Shown here piece by piece: positions 19,195-29,461 of a DNA stretch of 64,000 bases. The DNA is taken from positions 310,001-374,000 of the forward strand of contig NZ_FWXO01000002.1 in NCBI RefSeq assembly GCF_900176415.1, read 5' to 3'. The position numbers were made by a program, and so were the translations under genes. The stretch is from Cellulophaga tyrosinoxydans. Lineage in GTDB: Bacteria; Bacteroidota; Bacteroidia; Flavobacteriales; Flavobacteriaceae. Positions within the stretch are counted from its first letter, which is position 1; the number at the start of each line of letters is the position of its first letter. A model generated the notes under the pieces. It was not told where the DNA came from. It made no database searches and saw only the letters and a program-made list of their open reading frames with translations.

Positions 19195-20067
19195 TTATCT
19201 TTTCAATATTTTTTTTACATAATACATTGGGAACAAAACCTTAAAATACCCCATAAAGAACACTACAGGTAATCTCAAAGGAAAATTATTTTTCATATAT
19301 TGTAAATGGGATTTAAAATCTAATCCAATAGGGTTATATAAAAATTTCAACCTTTCAATGAGAGATGAATTAACAAATTTTGAATATTTATCACCATGAT
19401 CATTTGTACAAAAACCCAAATAATATGGTGCTACTAATACTGGAATGCCTTTTTTAATAGCCTTTAAGGTATAATCAAAATCAGCTAGTCCATGTACGAA
19501 TCCGTCCGATAAAATACCTATTTCTTTAATAACACTTTGATCAACATACATGATATTAGCGTTACCTAATTCACATTTTTGTGGTTCCTTCTCGTTTGGA
19601 ATTACTTTTACATATTTCCCTTTGTTTCTATTTGTAAAAATGTTTCCACCATAAGACAACTTAGAAGTTTTCTTATCTTGAGTTGATCCAATGTAAATTC
19701 CGCCTTTCTTATAATTAGATAAACAATATTCATGGGTTTCAATTAAAACTTTAAATACATTGTTAAAAAGTTCCGTATCATCATTTAATAACAAATAGCC
19801 ATCATAATTACCTTTTAGTGCTTCATTCCATGAATTCCGCATACCTCCAGCCCAATACATTGTTCCCGTACCTAGTAATATTTTTACTTCTGGAAAATTT
19901 AAAGCTACAGCTTCAGAAGTGCCATCTGTTGAACCATCATCCGTTAAATAAACTGTGATTTTACAGTTCTGTTCAACAATTTTAATAGCCTCTTTAAGCG
20001 TGTTTAATGCTGCTAGTGTTTTTGCCTTACGATTAAAACAAGTAAGAAGTATTGCAATATTTAGCAT
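19195..20067 (-). CDS. Glycosyltransferase family 2
   Basis: A 290-residue GT2 (GT-A fold) enzyme. It starts IAILLTCFNRKAKTLAALNTL, has the metal-binding DXD-like region VYLTDDGSTDGTSEAVA and GYLLLNDDTELF, and a GTGTMYWAGGMRNSWNEAL segment close to rhamnosyltransferase-like GT2 proteins. A C-terminal hydrophobic stretch (LPVVFFMGYFKVLFPMYYV) suggests membrane contact. It should add one residue of the repeat unit on the cytoplasmic face; donor unknown. Upstream lie 186 bp without a gene (20,068-20,253), in which I see only AT-rich sequence and weak inverted repeats. Confidence 0.87.
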   Translation of the reverse strand: MLNIAILLTCFNRKAKTLAALNTLKEAIKIVEQNCKITVYLTDDGSTDGTSEAVALNFPEVKILLGTGTMYWAGGMRNSWNEALKGNYDGYLLLNDDTELFNNVFKVLIETHEYCLSNYKKGGIYIGSTQDKKTSKLSYGGNIFTNRNKGKYVKVIPNEKEPQKCELGNANIMYVDQSVIKEIGILSDGFVHGLADFDYTLKAIKKGIPVLVAPYYLGFCTNDHGDKYSKFVNSSLIERLKFLYNPIGLDFKSHLQYMKNNFPLRLPVVFFMGYFKVLFPMYYVKKILKR

Positions 20068-20253
20068 ATTGGTTTTTATTTTTGTAAAAAAAAATTACAA
20101 AAGGTTTATTTCAGTTATTCCTACAAAATTAGTAGAATTAATTCTTAATAAAAACATTAATAGATAAGCATATGCAATATTACGATATAATGAACCTTAA
20201 TAGATTAATATATAATTCATGAACGGCAGAATTTTAAAAAAGATAGAGTTAGA

Positions 20254-21420
20254 TTATCTTTTAAAAATAATACTGAATGCTTTGACTATTTTTCTTTTTA
20301 ATTCACTTTTAACAAGATATAGAGCATCTTCATGCTTTATATGTATTTTATTATAACGTAATCGTCTTTTTACATCATCTCTATATATATTTCTTTCCTT
20401 AATTTCAGTATCATATAAAAACAACTCATAGCCTACTATTTCTTCAAAAATATTCGCTTCAATAGGCTTTAAAGATTTTCCAAACGATTTTACAATATGA
20501 AAATCTAATATTTTTGAACTTAGGAGGTATTTTTTATTCGCATTTTTTCTATAACCAAAAAGGTCAATACAAATAGTACTTTCATCAACACCCAGCTTTT
20601 TAGCAATTAATTTACTTTCAAAAAACACATCGTAAACTGCAAGTGATTTGGAAATTATTGAGAATTTATAAGTTTTAGGCGCTGAATAATCCAATGGCAC
20701 TTGATAAATTGTACTATCCTTGCCTACATGTGTGCCGGCATCACTAAAATTAGTAGTCAAAGAAACTTTCGGATATAGAAAAAAGAGATTCTTTTCTACT
20801 AAATAGCTAATATTATATTTTAACCAAGATTTTTCAGACCACAATTTAACATAATCTGGTAATTCTTTATTATTGTTTAAGATTGGACTTTTTTCATACC
20901 ATTTCATAAAGCCATTCCACTGCGCTTTAGTCCAAGCTTGTCCCCATGATGAAGCAAACTGAAAATACCAATTATCATAACCATCTTCTAAAGCATGAAA
21001 ATTAGCTTTTGTATGCACGTTCAACTGATGGGTGTATAAAGATATTCCCCCTATACACTCTTTATCCAAAGAAAAATTAAGTGCTTGCGTAGCATATTCG
21101 TAAAAATTTGGCGCTACATACAAATCATCTTCCAATACAATAACAGAACCATAGGTTTCACTTAAGGCACCACATTGTAATATATGCGCTCTTAGGCCTA
21201 GATTCTCTTTTTGGTATTGCACTTTTTTTGTTCCAAATTTCCATTCAAAGTCATTTGCAATGGCTAAAACCTCTTGGTTATTTGGTGCTTTGTCTATACT
21301 TATAATTAAGTCTATATTGGTAGCAATAAAATGCGCTTTTTCTATGGAACTCAATAATCTTTTTAGAGAACGGGGTCGGTTATAAGCAACAATTACTATT
21401 GGCGTATTATTCACGTTCAT
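20254..21420 (-). CDS. Glycosyltransferase, GT2/GNT-I-like
   Basis: A 388-residue protein with a GT-A type N-terminal domain: [21 protein letters not shown], then [10 protein letters not shown] and [19 protein letters not shown] with the EDD metal site. This resembles the GNT-I-like/HlpA-like glycosyltransferase group often found in capsule loci. [21 protein letters not shown] segment follows; the last 150 residues are divergent and basic. Start and upstream acetyltransferase end overlap by 14 bp, so translation is coupled. Donor and acceptor are unknown. Confidence 0.8.
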   Translation of the reverse strand: MNVNNTPIVIVAYNRPRSLKRLLSSIEKAHFIATNIDLIISIDKAPNNQEVLAIANDFEWKFGTKKVQYQKENLGLRAHILQCGALSETYGSVIVLEDDLYVAPNFYEYATQALNFSLDKECIGGISLYTHQLNVHTKANFHALEDGYDNWYFQFASSWGQAWTKAQWNGFMKWYEKSPILNNNKELPDYVKLWSEKSWLKYNISYLVEKNLFFLYPKVSLTTNFSDAGTHVGKDSTIYQVPLDYSAPKTYKFSIISKSLAVYDVFFESKLIAKKLGVDESTICIDLFGYRKNANKKYLLSSKILDFHIVKSFGKSLKPIEANIFEEIVGYELFLYDTEIKERNIYRDDVKRRLRYNKIHIKHEDALYLVKSELKRKIVKAFSIIFKR

Positions 21421-22120
21421 TAGAAAAGTTATTTTTAAAATCTTTTATATCCTTAAAAAGGTGGCTATTTTTAGTTATCCATTCTTGTGGTTTTTCCCAC
21501 CACTTTAAGGCTAACAAAAACTGAATCTCATCGTCGGTAAATCGTTTTTTAATTTCTCTTGCAGGCACTCCACCAACTATCGTATAAGGTGCAATATCTT
21601 TATTGACTAATGAATTGGCGGCCACAATAGCGCCGTCACCAATACGTACACCATCTAAAATGGACACATTAGCACCTATCCAAACATCATTTCCTATTCC
21701 AATGGTATAGGTGCCTTCGTCGTCTATAGGATTAGGATACTCAGGAAAAAGTTGCTCCCTTGCATAGGAAAAATTTACCGGTGTTTTTGGTGCAAAAAAT
21801 GCGGGATGCGTGGATACAAAAGTACTTGCAGGATGACGTCCAAAAATACAGCTTACATTAGGTCCAATGGAACTATATTTCCCAATTTTGGTTTTTGAAA
21901 TTTTTGTGTTTTGCGCAATGTAAGAGCCATAACCCATATAGGATGACACTATACTACTATCTGCTCCAAAACCATTTCGCCCTTCACAAATTACCGAAAA
22001 TCCAATAAATGCTCCTTTACCATAGGTAATTTGCTTTTTACTTTTTAATCGTATTCGATTAAAATAAATTGCCAATTTGGTAAGTAACCTATTAGAAAGT
22101 ATCCACTTTTTTACTATCAT
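21407..22120 (-). CDS. Left-handed beta-helix acetyltransferase (second CatB-like)
   Basis: A 237-residue hexapeptide-repeat acetyltransferase. Repeats occur at [20 protein letters not shown] and [20 protein letters not shown], ending [14 protein letters not shown] and the KWWEKPQEW tail. The catalytic-loop region [19 protein letters not shown] shows the His residues of the CatB-related family. It is a paralogue of the enzyme at 17,397 but longer in the first coil. It overlaps the next glycosyltransferase gene by 14 bp, which suggests that the two modify and build the same part of the glycan. Product: an O-acetyl (or N-acetyl) sugar, by inference. Confidence 0.87.
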   Translation of the reverse strand: MIVKKWILSNRLLTKLAIYFNRIRLKSKKQITYGKGAFIGFSVICEGRNGFGADSSIVSSYMGYGSYIAQNTKISKTKIGKYSSIGPNVSCIFGRHPASTFVSTHPAFFAPKTPVNFSYAREQLFPEYPNPIDDEGTYTIGIGNDVWIGANVSILDGVRIGDGAIVAANSLVNKDIAPYTIVGGVPAREIKKRFTDDEIQFLLALKWWEKPQEWITKNSHLFKDIKDFKNNFSNERE

Positions 22121-22160
22121 TTTCCTTAATTAGTAAGGTGTTTTAATTGCTTTTAAACCC

Positions 22161-24005
22161 CTAAGCATTACGTTTTAATACCGCCTTTTCCCAGATGTAA
22201 GGAGAAAACTGAGACCAACAGCTTTGTGCTTCAGTAAAACTATTGTTCTTACCTTCTATTATTTGTGTCATTTTGGTTCTTAGTTCCTTTGGATTGGTCA
22301 CTAAATTAGATTCAGAAAACGAAGTTTCGTTTAAGGTATCCATAAACCATTCCTTTAAATCATTTTGCATCCAATCAACAATGGGGGAGCTAAACCCTAC
22401 TTTAGATTTTCGCCAAGTAACTTCTTTTGGTAAATATGGATCTAAGGCATCGCGCACAATACGCTTGGTATAGCCATTACCAATTTTACTTGAATAAGGT
22501 AACGAATTCACGAAATTCACAATCCTATGGTCCATAAACGGCATGCGTATTTCCACACTATTAATCATCGCATAGCGATCGTAATTGCGTAAAAGGGTTG
22601 GCAAAATATTCTCATGAAACATGGCATATAAATACTGCGCATGATTGTCTAATTTGCCAAAATTTGGATGTTGATTATCCGATGAAGGCATTTTTTTGCC
22701 TAATACTTTTTTCGCCAATTTTCTAGTCATGAAGTTGGTATACAATTTTGAACTACTGGTGCGTTCATATTGCACCGTATCTTCATTTATGGCATCTTGA
22801 TAAATATTTAAAATATCTTTTGTTTTAGACGGACTAAAACGAGCATCCCATAAGGCTTCTAAATTCCCTTGTTGATACCCACTTAATAGCTCATCTGCAC
22901 CATGCCCATCTAGCGTAACGGTTACCCCATTTTTCTTTACCGATTCATAAAGCATGATCATGGGTAAAGGTGAGGTAATATAAAGGTCTTCGAACAAGTA
23001 AAAATAATCTTCTAATTTATCCCAATGCTCTAAGGGTTTTATATCTACAAAAGTGGCTCCAATGCCTAAATGGTCAGTTACCATTTTTGCGTACTTAGAT
23101 TCATCTAAAGGAGTGCCTGGAAAAGCCGCCACAAAGGCATGCTGCCAATCCTTAGAATAACTATTGCTATTTTTAGCTAAGTTTGCCATTGCTGCTATGG
23201 TAGCACTACTATCCAACCCACCACTTAATGCAGTACCAATAGTAACATCGGAACGCATACGCAATTTACAGGCATCCATAAAAAGCTCACGAAAATGTTC
23301 TACTTGTTCTTCATAGGTGTTTGGCACAGCCACTAAATGGTCTAGGGTGTTCCAATAGCGGTAACTGGTTAGTTTCCCCTCTTTATACACACCACTATGC
23401 CCTGCTGGAAAACGTTTTATCCCTTTTATTAAGCATTTATCTGTAGCTTCATAAAAGAAAATATTTTTTTTCATCCAATGAAATTCATCGGAGACTTCTA
23501 TTTGTTTTAGAAAAGGATAGATGGCTTTCATTTCTGAAGCAAAAACAAATTTCCCTTCTATTTGTGCATAAAATAAGGGTTTTTTGCCGTAACGGTCTCT
23601 TGAAATAAACAATGCTCTTTTTTCTTTATCCCAAATGGCAAAAGCCCACATGCCATTAAATTTCAGCACACATTGCTCTCCCCATTCCATATAGGCATAA
23701 ATTAAAACCTCAGTGTCTGAAGTAGATTTAAAGGTATAGCCTTTGTCTGAAAGTTCTTTTTTAATTTCTAGAAAATTGTAAATTTCTCCATTAAAAACCA
23801 CCGTATACCTACCATCAGTATTTTTCATGGGTTGGTGTCCACTTTCCGATAAATCGAGAATAGACAAACGTCTATGCCCTAGCGTAACATCGTGTTCTAT
23901 ACTCTCAATACCAAAACTATCTGGTCCACGATGGTAAAGGGTATCTAAGGCTGGTTTAAAAGTTTCGTAAGGCGTAAAAGGAACTGTTCCTAAAATTCCG
24001 CACAT
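22161..24005 (-). CDS. AsnB-like glutamine-dependent amidotransferase (asparagine synthase family)
   Basis: A 614-residue protein with the class II glutaminase domain (Cys2 in MCGILG, RRLSILDLSESGHQPM, VFNGEIYNFLEIK) and the asparagine synthase domain with PP-loop ALSGGLDSSATIAAM. All catalytic landmarks are present, so it should be active. Inside capsule and O-antigen loci such proteins (the WbpS type of P. aeruginosa) are thought to amidate hexuronic acids. Three UDP-sugar dehydrogenases here supply candidate uronic acids. A plain asparagine synthetase cannot be excluded from sequence. It is flanked by the wzy gene (133 bp) and an acetyltransferase (40 bp). Confidence 0.9.
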   Translation of the reverse strand: MCGILGTVPFTPYETFKPALDTLYHRGPDSFGIESIEHDVTLGHRRLSILDLSESGHQPMKNTDGRYTVVFNGEIYNFLEIKKELSDKGYTFKSTSDTEVLIYAYMEWGEQCVLKFNGMWAFAIWDKEKRALFISRDRYGKKPLFYAQIEGKFVFASEMKAIYPFLKQIEVSDEFHWMKKNIFFYEATDKCLIKGIKRFPAGHSGVYKEGKLTSYRYWNTLDHLVAVPNTYEEQVEHFRELFMDACKLRMRSDVTIGTALSGGLDSSATIAAMANLAKNSNSYSKDWQHAFVAAFPGTPLDESKYAKMVTDHLGIGATFVDIKPLEHWDKLEDYFYLFEDLYITSPLPMIMLYESVKKNGVTVTLDGHGADELLSGYQQGNLEALWDARFSPSKTKDILNIYQDAINEDTVQYERTSSSKLYTNFMTRKLAKKVLGKKMPSSDNQHPNFGKLDNHAQYLYAMFHENILPTLLRNYDRYAMINSVEIRMPFMDHRIVNFVNSLPYSSKIGNGYTKRIVRDALDPYLPKEVTWRKSKVGFSSPIVDWMQNDLKEWFMDTLNETSFSESNLVTNPKELRTKMTQIIEGKNNSFTEAQSCWSQFSPYIWEKAVLKRNA

Positions 24006-24138
24006 AATTATTTAGTTTGTAATGGTTAGTATGTTTATATCTAGAAATATGATGCAATTTACACAAGTCATAACTAAACTCTGCTTATTTAACTTATAAG
24101 CTTAACAAATATTGTTCTTTATTATAAAAATGATACAA

Positions 24139-25347
24139 TTACATAGTGCTTGATTCAAATACAGCGTTTTCCAAAATATCATAATAATGTTGCCGAATTA
24201 ATCCAACAAAAAGACAAAATAAAATAAAAAGTGTAAATGTCCCATCAATACCTGGCTCTACCATAAATAAAGAAAAAAATCCAACGATATATGTTAAACA
24301 GAGTATTTGAAAGTATATTGGTACAATTTTGTTCATTATTATTTTACGAATTAAGTTAAACACTTTTAAAAAGTATAAAATAAGTAATACGAATGAAATT
24401 ATGCCCCCAACGCGTAAAGCATCTAACCACAAATTATGGGAATATCCAAATTCTTCTAGATCCCAACCTAAAGGATGTTCAACTAAATTGTCAAGAGATT
24501 TAGCCCATAGTCTTGTTCTTCCTCCACCACTTGCTAAGTCACCAGCTCCATCATCTTTCATTCGGCCTGCAAAACTGGCAAACATATCAGAATCTAAATC
24601 AAACGAAATTTGAGTGGTTATAAAGAATATAATTACCATAAGAACTGAATAAATCTTAAAATTTTGTTTAAAACTCATTTTAGGTGCTGCTATTATCAAA
24701 CTAATTAGTAGAGATAAAATAATAATTGCTAGTTGTGTTCTACTTCCTAATCGAAGTACGCAGGCTACACTTAATATAAAAATTAAGATTAAAAGCATTA
24801 GTAAAATTTTTGGGATTTCTTTATAACTTACTAATAATAATGCAGGAATACACATATTAAAAACAAAAAAAGCAGCCATTTGAGTTGCACTTACAATTTC
24901 TCCACCCCAAAACATCGGTATATTCCTTTCTGGTTGCACAAAACCACCTTTTATAATATTTAGGGTAACTGAAATTAACGCTGGTAACGAGTAAATAACA
25001 GTTAAAATAATTAATACTAAAAATAAGGTCTTTGTCTTAACAGATATACCGGCCATATATTTACCCCACAAATAAAATGTTGGTGGAATAAACATATATA
25101 GGACAATAAATTGGGAACCTTTCCATGCATTAGTTGCATAAAACAAAGCGTAAACTATAGCAAAAACAAAAAGAAGTAGAAGATTACGATCTACTGCTGC
25201 TTTTAAGAAACTATTTCTTAAAAAAATTAAAACTATTGCTATATATCCAAATAAGTATCCCAAGCTCATTATATTTAATAACGTTCCCAAAATAAAAATA
25301 GAATTTACAAACCCTAGTTTTGAAATATACTTTAAGACTTGATTCAT
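24139..25347 (-). CDS. Wzy-type O-antigen/capsule polymerase
   Basis: A 402-residue polytopic membrane protein with about ten predicted helices. A long periplasmic loop carries FAGRMKDDGAGDLASGGGRTRLW and HPLGWDLEEFGYSHNLWLDAL, close to the O-antigen ligase/polymerase (Wzy_C) motif with the conserved GR..W and H residues. It should link repeat units in the periplasm. It starts 11 bp after wzx, and the pair defines a Wzx/Wzy-dependent pathway. WaaL-type ligase activity is an alternative, but the locus context favours polymerase. Confidence 0.87.
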   Translation of the reverse strand: MNQVLKYISKLGFVNSIFILGTLLNIMSLGYLFGYIAIVLIFLRNSFLKAAVDRNLLLLFVFAIVYALFYATNAWKGSQFIVLYMFIPPTFYLWGKYMAGISVKTKTLFLVLIILTVIYSLPALISVTLNIIKGGFVQPERNIPMFWGGEIVSATQMAAFFVFNMCIPALLLVSYKEIPKILLMLLILIFILSVACVLRLGSRTQLAIIILSLLISLIIAAPKMSFKQNFKIYSVLMVIIFFITTQISFDLDSDMFASFAGRMKDDGAGDLASGGGRTRLWAKSLDNLVEHPLGWDLEEFGYSHNLWLDALRVGGIISFVLLILYFLKVFNLIRKIIMNKIVPIYFQILCLTYIVGFFSLFMVEPGIDGTFTLFILFCLFVGLIRQHYYDILENAVFESSTM

Positions 25348-25358
25348 TATACTATTAA

Positions 25359-26681
25359 TTATCTTTTGAATATGAGTTTTAAATAGTTAACTAAAAAAAT
25401 TGATTTAAGCATCATAAAAAATGATTCTCTGGTTTTATTAAAGAAAATTGGTGCTAAAACAGACGCTATAAATTGCGAAATTAGAGTTGCATAAGCTGCT
25501 CCAAGTATCCCCTGTTTAGGAATTAACACTAAATTTAGAACTATATTTGCCACCATTCCAAAACCTAAACAAAGTATATTATACGCCTGTAAATTCTCGC
25601 TGATAAACCATTTTTGATTTGCTACCCCCAAAAAAACAAATACCCCTGCCCAAATATGTATATTGAGTACAGGAGCAGCTAGGGCGAATGCATCACCATA
25701 CAAAAAATTAATTCCCCATTTGCTAAACAGCAAAACAGGAATAACAATACTATATCCAAGAATAACCATTAAATCATACAAACGTTGCAAGCGATCCATA
25801 TATAAATTATGGTCTTTCATCTTTGCATTAACAATGGCAGGAAACAAAGAACTACAAATAATCATTGGGATAAAATACCACGCTTCACTTAAACGTACTG
25901 CCGCAGAATATTGCCCAACAGCACTATTACCCATTATTTCTTGAATCATTACTTGGTCTATTTTCATATAAATAGAGATAACAATACTACTTAAAACCAA
26001 GGGCCATGAATCCTTCAATAATTCTTTCGCAACGGACCATGAAAATTTCCATTGAAAAATAGAAAAACCTTCCCGTTGGTAATACCAAATTTGCCCGAAA
26101 GTAAGAAAAGCTATGTCAAAGGCTAATAAATAGACAAAATAGATTAATGAAGCCTCCTGGAAAATCAAAATAATTTTTAAAATTGAAGATATAATCAATC
26201 CTATTAAACTGGGTAGTGCTATTTTTCGACTGTTTACTGTGCTATTGAAAAATGCTCCAATAACACCAAAACTGTTTAAAAAAGTTATTAAACCTAATAT
26301 GATTATAATTTTATTTGTAAGAGGACTATTATCATTGACAATTATTGCAATCGTTAAGCATATCATTATAAATAAGGATCCGAAAGTCTGTAAAATAAAT
26401 GATGTTCCTAAAAGTTCATTCTTTTTATCTTGAGATTTAATCAATTCCCTCATAACAATATCCGTTAAACCCAAAGTTGAAAATGCAGCAAAAATAGCTA
26501 CAAAACTTTGTGCATAACTTAGAATACCAAATTGTTCAGGCCCAAGATAACGTGTCACAAGCACTCCTACACTTAAAGCTACAATTAAACGAATAATTTT
26601 TTCACCCATTAACCATGAGGTATTTTTCAAATATCTCATAAACCCTGTTTGGTTCAATATTTTTTTAATTTTAACTATCAT
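25359..26681 (-). CDS. Wzx-type polysaccharide repeat-unit flippase
   Basis: A 440-residue membrane protein of the polysaccharide transporter (MOP) family with 12 or more helices. The N-terminus is typical: YLKNTSWLMGEKIIRLIVAL then VTRYLGPEQFGILSYAQSF. The middle shows SWPLVLSSIVISIYMKIDQV, another family landmark. It moves undecaprenyl-linked repeat units across the inner membrane for polymerisation by Wzy. It is followed by wzy after 11 bp; 230 bp separate it from the beta-helix lipoprotein gene upstream, including a strong terminator-like palindrome. Confidence 0.94.
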   Translation of the reverse strand: MIVKIKKILNQTGFMRYLKNTSWLMGEKIIRLIVALSVGVLVTRYLGPEQFGILSYAQSFVAIFAAFSTLGLTDIVMRELIKSQDKKNELLGTSFILQTFGSLFIMICLTIAIIVNDNSPLTNKIIIILGLITFLNSFGVIGAFFNSTVNSRKIALPSLIGLIISSILKIILIFQEASLIYFVYLLAFDIAFLTFGQIWYYQREGFSIFQWKFSWSVAKELLKDSWPLVLSSIVISIYMKIDQVMIQEIMGNSAVGQYSAAVRLSEAWYFIPMIICSSLFPAIVNAKMKDHNLYMDRLQRLYDLMVILGYSIVIPVLLFSKWGINFLYGDAFALAAPVLNIHIWAGVFVFLGVANQKWFISENLQAYNILCLGFGMVANIVLNLVLIPKQGILGAAYATLISQFIASVLAPIFFNKTRESFFMMLKSIFLVNYLKLIFKR

Positions 26682-26846
26682 ATTTTTATGAATATTTAAG
26701 AACGACAGGTTTTAGCTTTGATTTAAAAATAAAAATTTGAATATTCTATGCAAATATGAATAATCTAATAGAAATAATGCATTTAATTCTATGAAAAGTA
26801 GGAGCAATCGGATTAGTGCAAATAATCATAATATACAACCAAAACA

Positions 26847-26888
26847 AAAAGCTGATATTTTTAACAATTGTTAAAAATATCAGCTTTT
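26847..26888 (-). terminator. Perfect 42-bp palindrome, rho-independent terminator
   Basis: Left arm 26,847-26,867 and right arm 26,868-26,888 are exact reverse complements over 21 bp, with no spacer; in RNA the centre (AACAATTGTT) would form a small loop. It begins 23 bp after the stop of the beta-helix lipoprotein gene. On the minus strand the stem ends in GCTTTT and continues GTTTTGG, a T-rich tail. It would stop reading from the lipoprotein gene into wzx, implying that wzx has its own promoter in 26,682-26,846. Confidence 0.75.
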
Positions 26889-26911
26889 AATTATTGTATT
26901 TTTTTAAATAC

Positions 26912-29461
26912 TTATTTTATAGAAAGACTATTACCTCCAGCGTCATAACTGTTTTTAATATTAACAGATTTATCATTTCCACTAATTTCTATAGCAGCTA
27001 TTGCACTAGCTCCATTAATTGTACAATTTTGAATAGTATTACTTGAGTTGAAATTAGCATTTGAAGAAGAACCAATATATCCAAATGATGTAGTAGGAAC
27101 CACTCCAGAATAATTTATTGTTACATTTTCTATGGTTAGATTTTCAACACTTGATTGTAAACTAACAACAACTCCAGTAAATAAATTGAAAGAACTAGTA
27201 GCCTTAAAATTTATTATATTATTTATAAAAACTACTTCCTCATTTACTGTATCTACACCATATCCTTTGTATCTTAAAGCAGCTACATAATTGCCAGGAT
27301 TGAAACCTGTGTAATCAAAGTTAAAAATATTACTGTCTATTGTCAATGGAGATTTTTGAACATCAAATAAACTAGAAAATTGAATTCCCGTATTAGTAAA
27401 TGTGTTATCCCTAATAGAATTATTTATTAAAATACCATTATAACCAGATGTAGCACTGCCAAAACTAATTCCAGCATAATTAGATATATCACTCCAAGTA
27501 AATCTATTGTTTTGAATTTTTGCATTTTCAACTTCAGTTATAGACAAACCGCTCATTCTATGTACACCTTTTGAAACGATATCACAATTAATCAATTCGA
27601 AATTTTTATTAGTTTGACCAGATATTGTACTAAAAACACCAAGAATTGTCGCTGCTTGCCCATTAAAATCTTGTTCTACTAAAGGTGCCTCGAAATAACT
27701 ATCTTTTATATGAACATTAGAAACAGTTATTTTAGCTTGACGTCGTTTGGCGTATTTGTAAGTTTCGTTGGTTAAATAAAAATTCACATTATTATTCATT
27801 GTTGCCGAACCATGTGGGGCAATATATAAACATTCTGCATCATCACCTATAATATTTGTAACTGTATTACCCTCTAAATATACGTTTGCAGTACCGTCTT
27901 CATACAATGCAATATTGAATCCTTTACTTAATCCGTTTACATTGTTGGCAGTACCATCTGAGTCAGAACTAATATTATCAATTGTATTCCTATAAAATTC
28001 ACCTTTAGTAAAACCATAAGTTTGTGGATATAAACTAGTTTTAAAAGCTATCCCACGCGCATTTGATGTTGAATGATAATCATGTACATTTAAGTCAGCA
28101 AAATAAAAGGTTTGTTGGCCTTTTAACCAAAATAAACGGCCATAAGTATTGGTACCATCAAACTCTCCGTTGTATATTCTTGGGGAAAGATTAGTCATGG
28201 TAAAGACATAATCTACATCGAAAGTATTAATTCTAAATTTGGAATTATTATTTGTTTCAATTTCAGCACCGTTTAAATCCCAATCAAAAGTACCTTGTCT
28301 TTTATACTCAGATGGTGCATTTTTTATATATTTTCCTCCGGTTACACCTAAAGCATAAGCGCTATTATTTATTAATGCATCTATTGCATCTGTATCGTCT
28401 TTACTATCATTGGCAAAACCACCAAAAGTATCAGGGCTCAATTTAGATTTTTCATAAATAGCACTAAACGTAGAACTTGCAGAAAAAACTTGCTTGTTAT
28501 TGTTTATAATATACGCCCCATTCAGGTTTATATTGGTACCCGAAATTAAGCCCCCAGCGGGTTCTATGGTCTGGTTAGGCGCCATTTTACAATTAGAACA
28601 ATTAAAAGCTTTAGTTATGATTGCTTTAAAATTAGCTTTACTCGCATCAGCCATATCTGCTGCTGTTTCTGGGTAGTAGGTTCCCTTTATTTCATTAGGG
28701 TTTGGAAAATTTTCTCCTGGAGCAACTGCTTGCGCTGCAATTGTAATGGTAATTTTACCCGTTTCCACATCGGTAGCACCATCTGAATACGTAATGGTAG
28801 CTTTATATAATACTTCATCTACACCTTTAGCACCACTATTTGGGGTGTAAGCTATGGTGTTATTGGTGTTTAAAACTGTTTTCCCTTTCGCAGCTAAACT
28901 AAGCTCTGTAATCTTAACATTGGCTTTGTTGGTAAACCTGTCATTATCCAATGGTGCAATAGTTAAAGCGGTTTCATACTCCGTACTTACTACATCATCA
29001 ACAACATCTTTAACTGGAGTAACTGTAATTTTAAAGGTATTAACACGTTCTGTAACAGTACCTGAAGCATCTTCTACATCTACAGTATAACTAAGATTGT
29101 CTACGCCATGAAAATCGGCTGCCGGAGTAAGTACCAAAGCATTTTTTGCGTCTAATTCTGCTTTACCATATTTAGGTTGTGTAATACTTTTTAACGCAAA
29201 AGACTTTCCAGTGTAACTAGAAGCCCCTTTTTCAAGGTCTAAGGTAATGACTTTATCTTCTGCAAAAGTTAATATCCCATTCTGATAATCAATTACCGGT
29301 TCTGTTTCTTCCGAATCTGGTGTTTCTACTTCATCAATTATTTCATCGGGAGTTTCTAAAATTGCATCAGTAAAAAATTCTGAGTCTGTTGTACAGGATA
29401 CAAAAAAGAAAAAACTGAATATAAAAATATTCATAAGTAGGGCATTTTTGGTATTCTTCAT
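26912..29461 (-). CDS. Secreted lipoprotein with cadherin-like and right-handed beta-helix domains
   Basis: An 849-residue surface or periplasmic lipoprotein. I chose the ATG at 29,461 because it places a normal signal peptide and lipobox (FVSC, Cys23) right after the start; an in-frame ATG at 29,512 would add 17 polar residues. After an acidic linker come two Ig/cadherin-like repeats of about 85 residues (YGKAELDAKNALVLTP.., KTVLNTNNTIAYTP..). Then a beta-helix region starts with FANDSKDDTDAIDALIN, the typical opening of pectate-lyase-superfamily proteins, and runs to the C-terminus with many N-x-I/F repeats. Related folds are polysaccharide lyases, epimerases and phage depolymerases. At the head of a wzx/wzy block it may bind, trim or epimerise the polymer; activity is unproven. 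Confidence 0.75.
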   Translation of the reverse strand: MKNTKNALLMNIFIFSFFFFVSCTTDSEFFTDAILETPDEIIDEVETPDSEETEPVIDYQNGILTFAEDKVITLDLEKGASSYTGKSFALKSITQPKYGKAELDAKNALVLTPAADFHGVDNLSYTVDVEDASGTVTERVNTFKITVTPVKDVVDDVVSTEYETALTIAPLDNDRFTNKANVKITELSLAAKGKTVLNTNNTIAYTPNSGAKGVDEVLYKATITYSDGATDVETGKITITIAAQAVAPGENFPNPNEIKGTYYPETAADMADASKANFKAIITKAFNCSNCKMAPNQTIEPAGGLISGTNINLNGAYIINNNKQVFSASSTFSAIYEKSKLSPDTFGGFANDSKDDTDAIDALINNSAYALGVTGGKYIKNAPSEYKRQGTFDWDLNGAEIETNNNSKFRINTFDVDYVFTMTNLSPRIYNGEFDGTNTYGRLFWLKGQQTFYFADLNVHDYHSTSNARGIAFKTSLYPQTYGFTKGEFYRNTIDNISSDSDGTANNVNGLSKGFNIALYEDGTANVYLEGNTVTNIIGDDAECLYIAPHGSATMNNNVNFYLTNETYKYAKRRQAKITVSNVHIKDSYFEAPLVEQDFNGQAATILGVFSTISGQTNKNFELINCDIVSKGVHRMSGLSITEVENAKIQNNRFTWSDISNYAGISFGSATSGYNGILINNSIRDNTFTNTGIQFSSLFDVQKSPLTIDSNIFNFDYTGFNPGNYVAALRYKGYGVDTVNEEVVFINNIINFKATSSFNLFTGVVVSLQSSVENLTIENVTINYSGVVPTTSFGYIGSSSNANFNSSNTIQNCTINGASAIAAIEISGNDKSVNIKNSYDAGGNSLSIK

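Noticed and set aside
20078-20102. TATTTTTG box and TTTTGTAA/TTACAAAA inverted repeat
   Set aside because: The box points to the plus strand, where there is no gene, and the inverted repeat is AT-only; chance in AT-rich sequence is likely.
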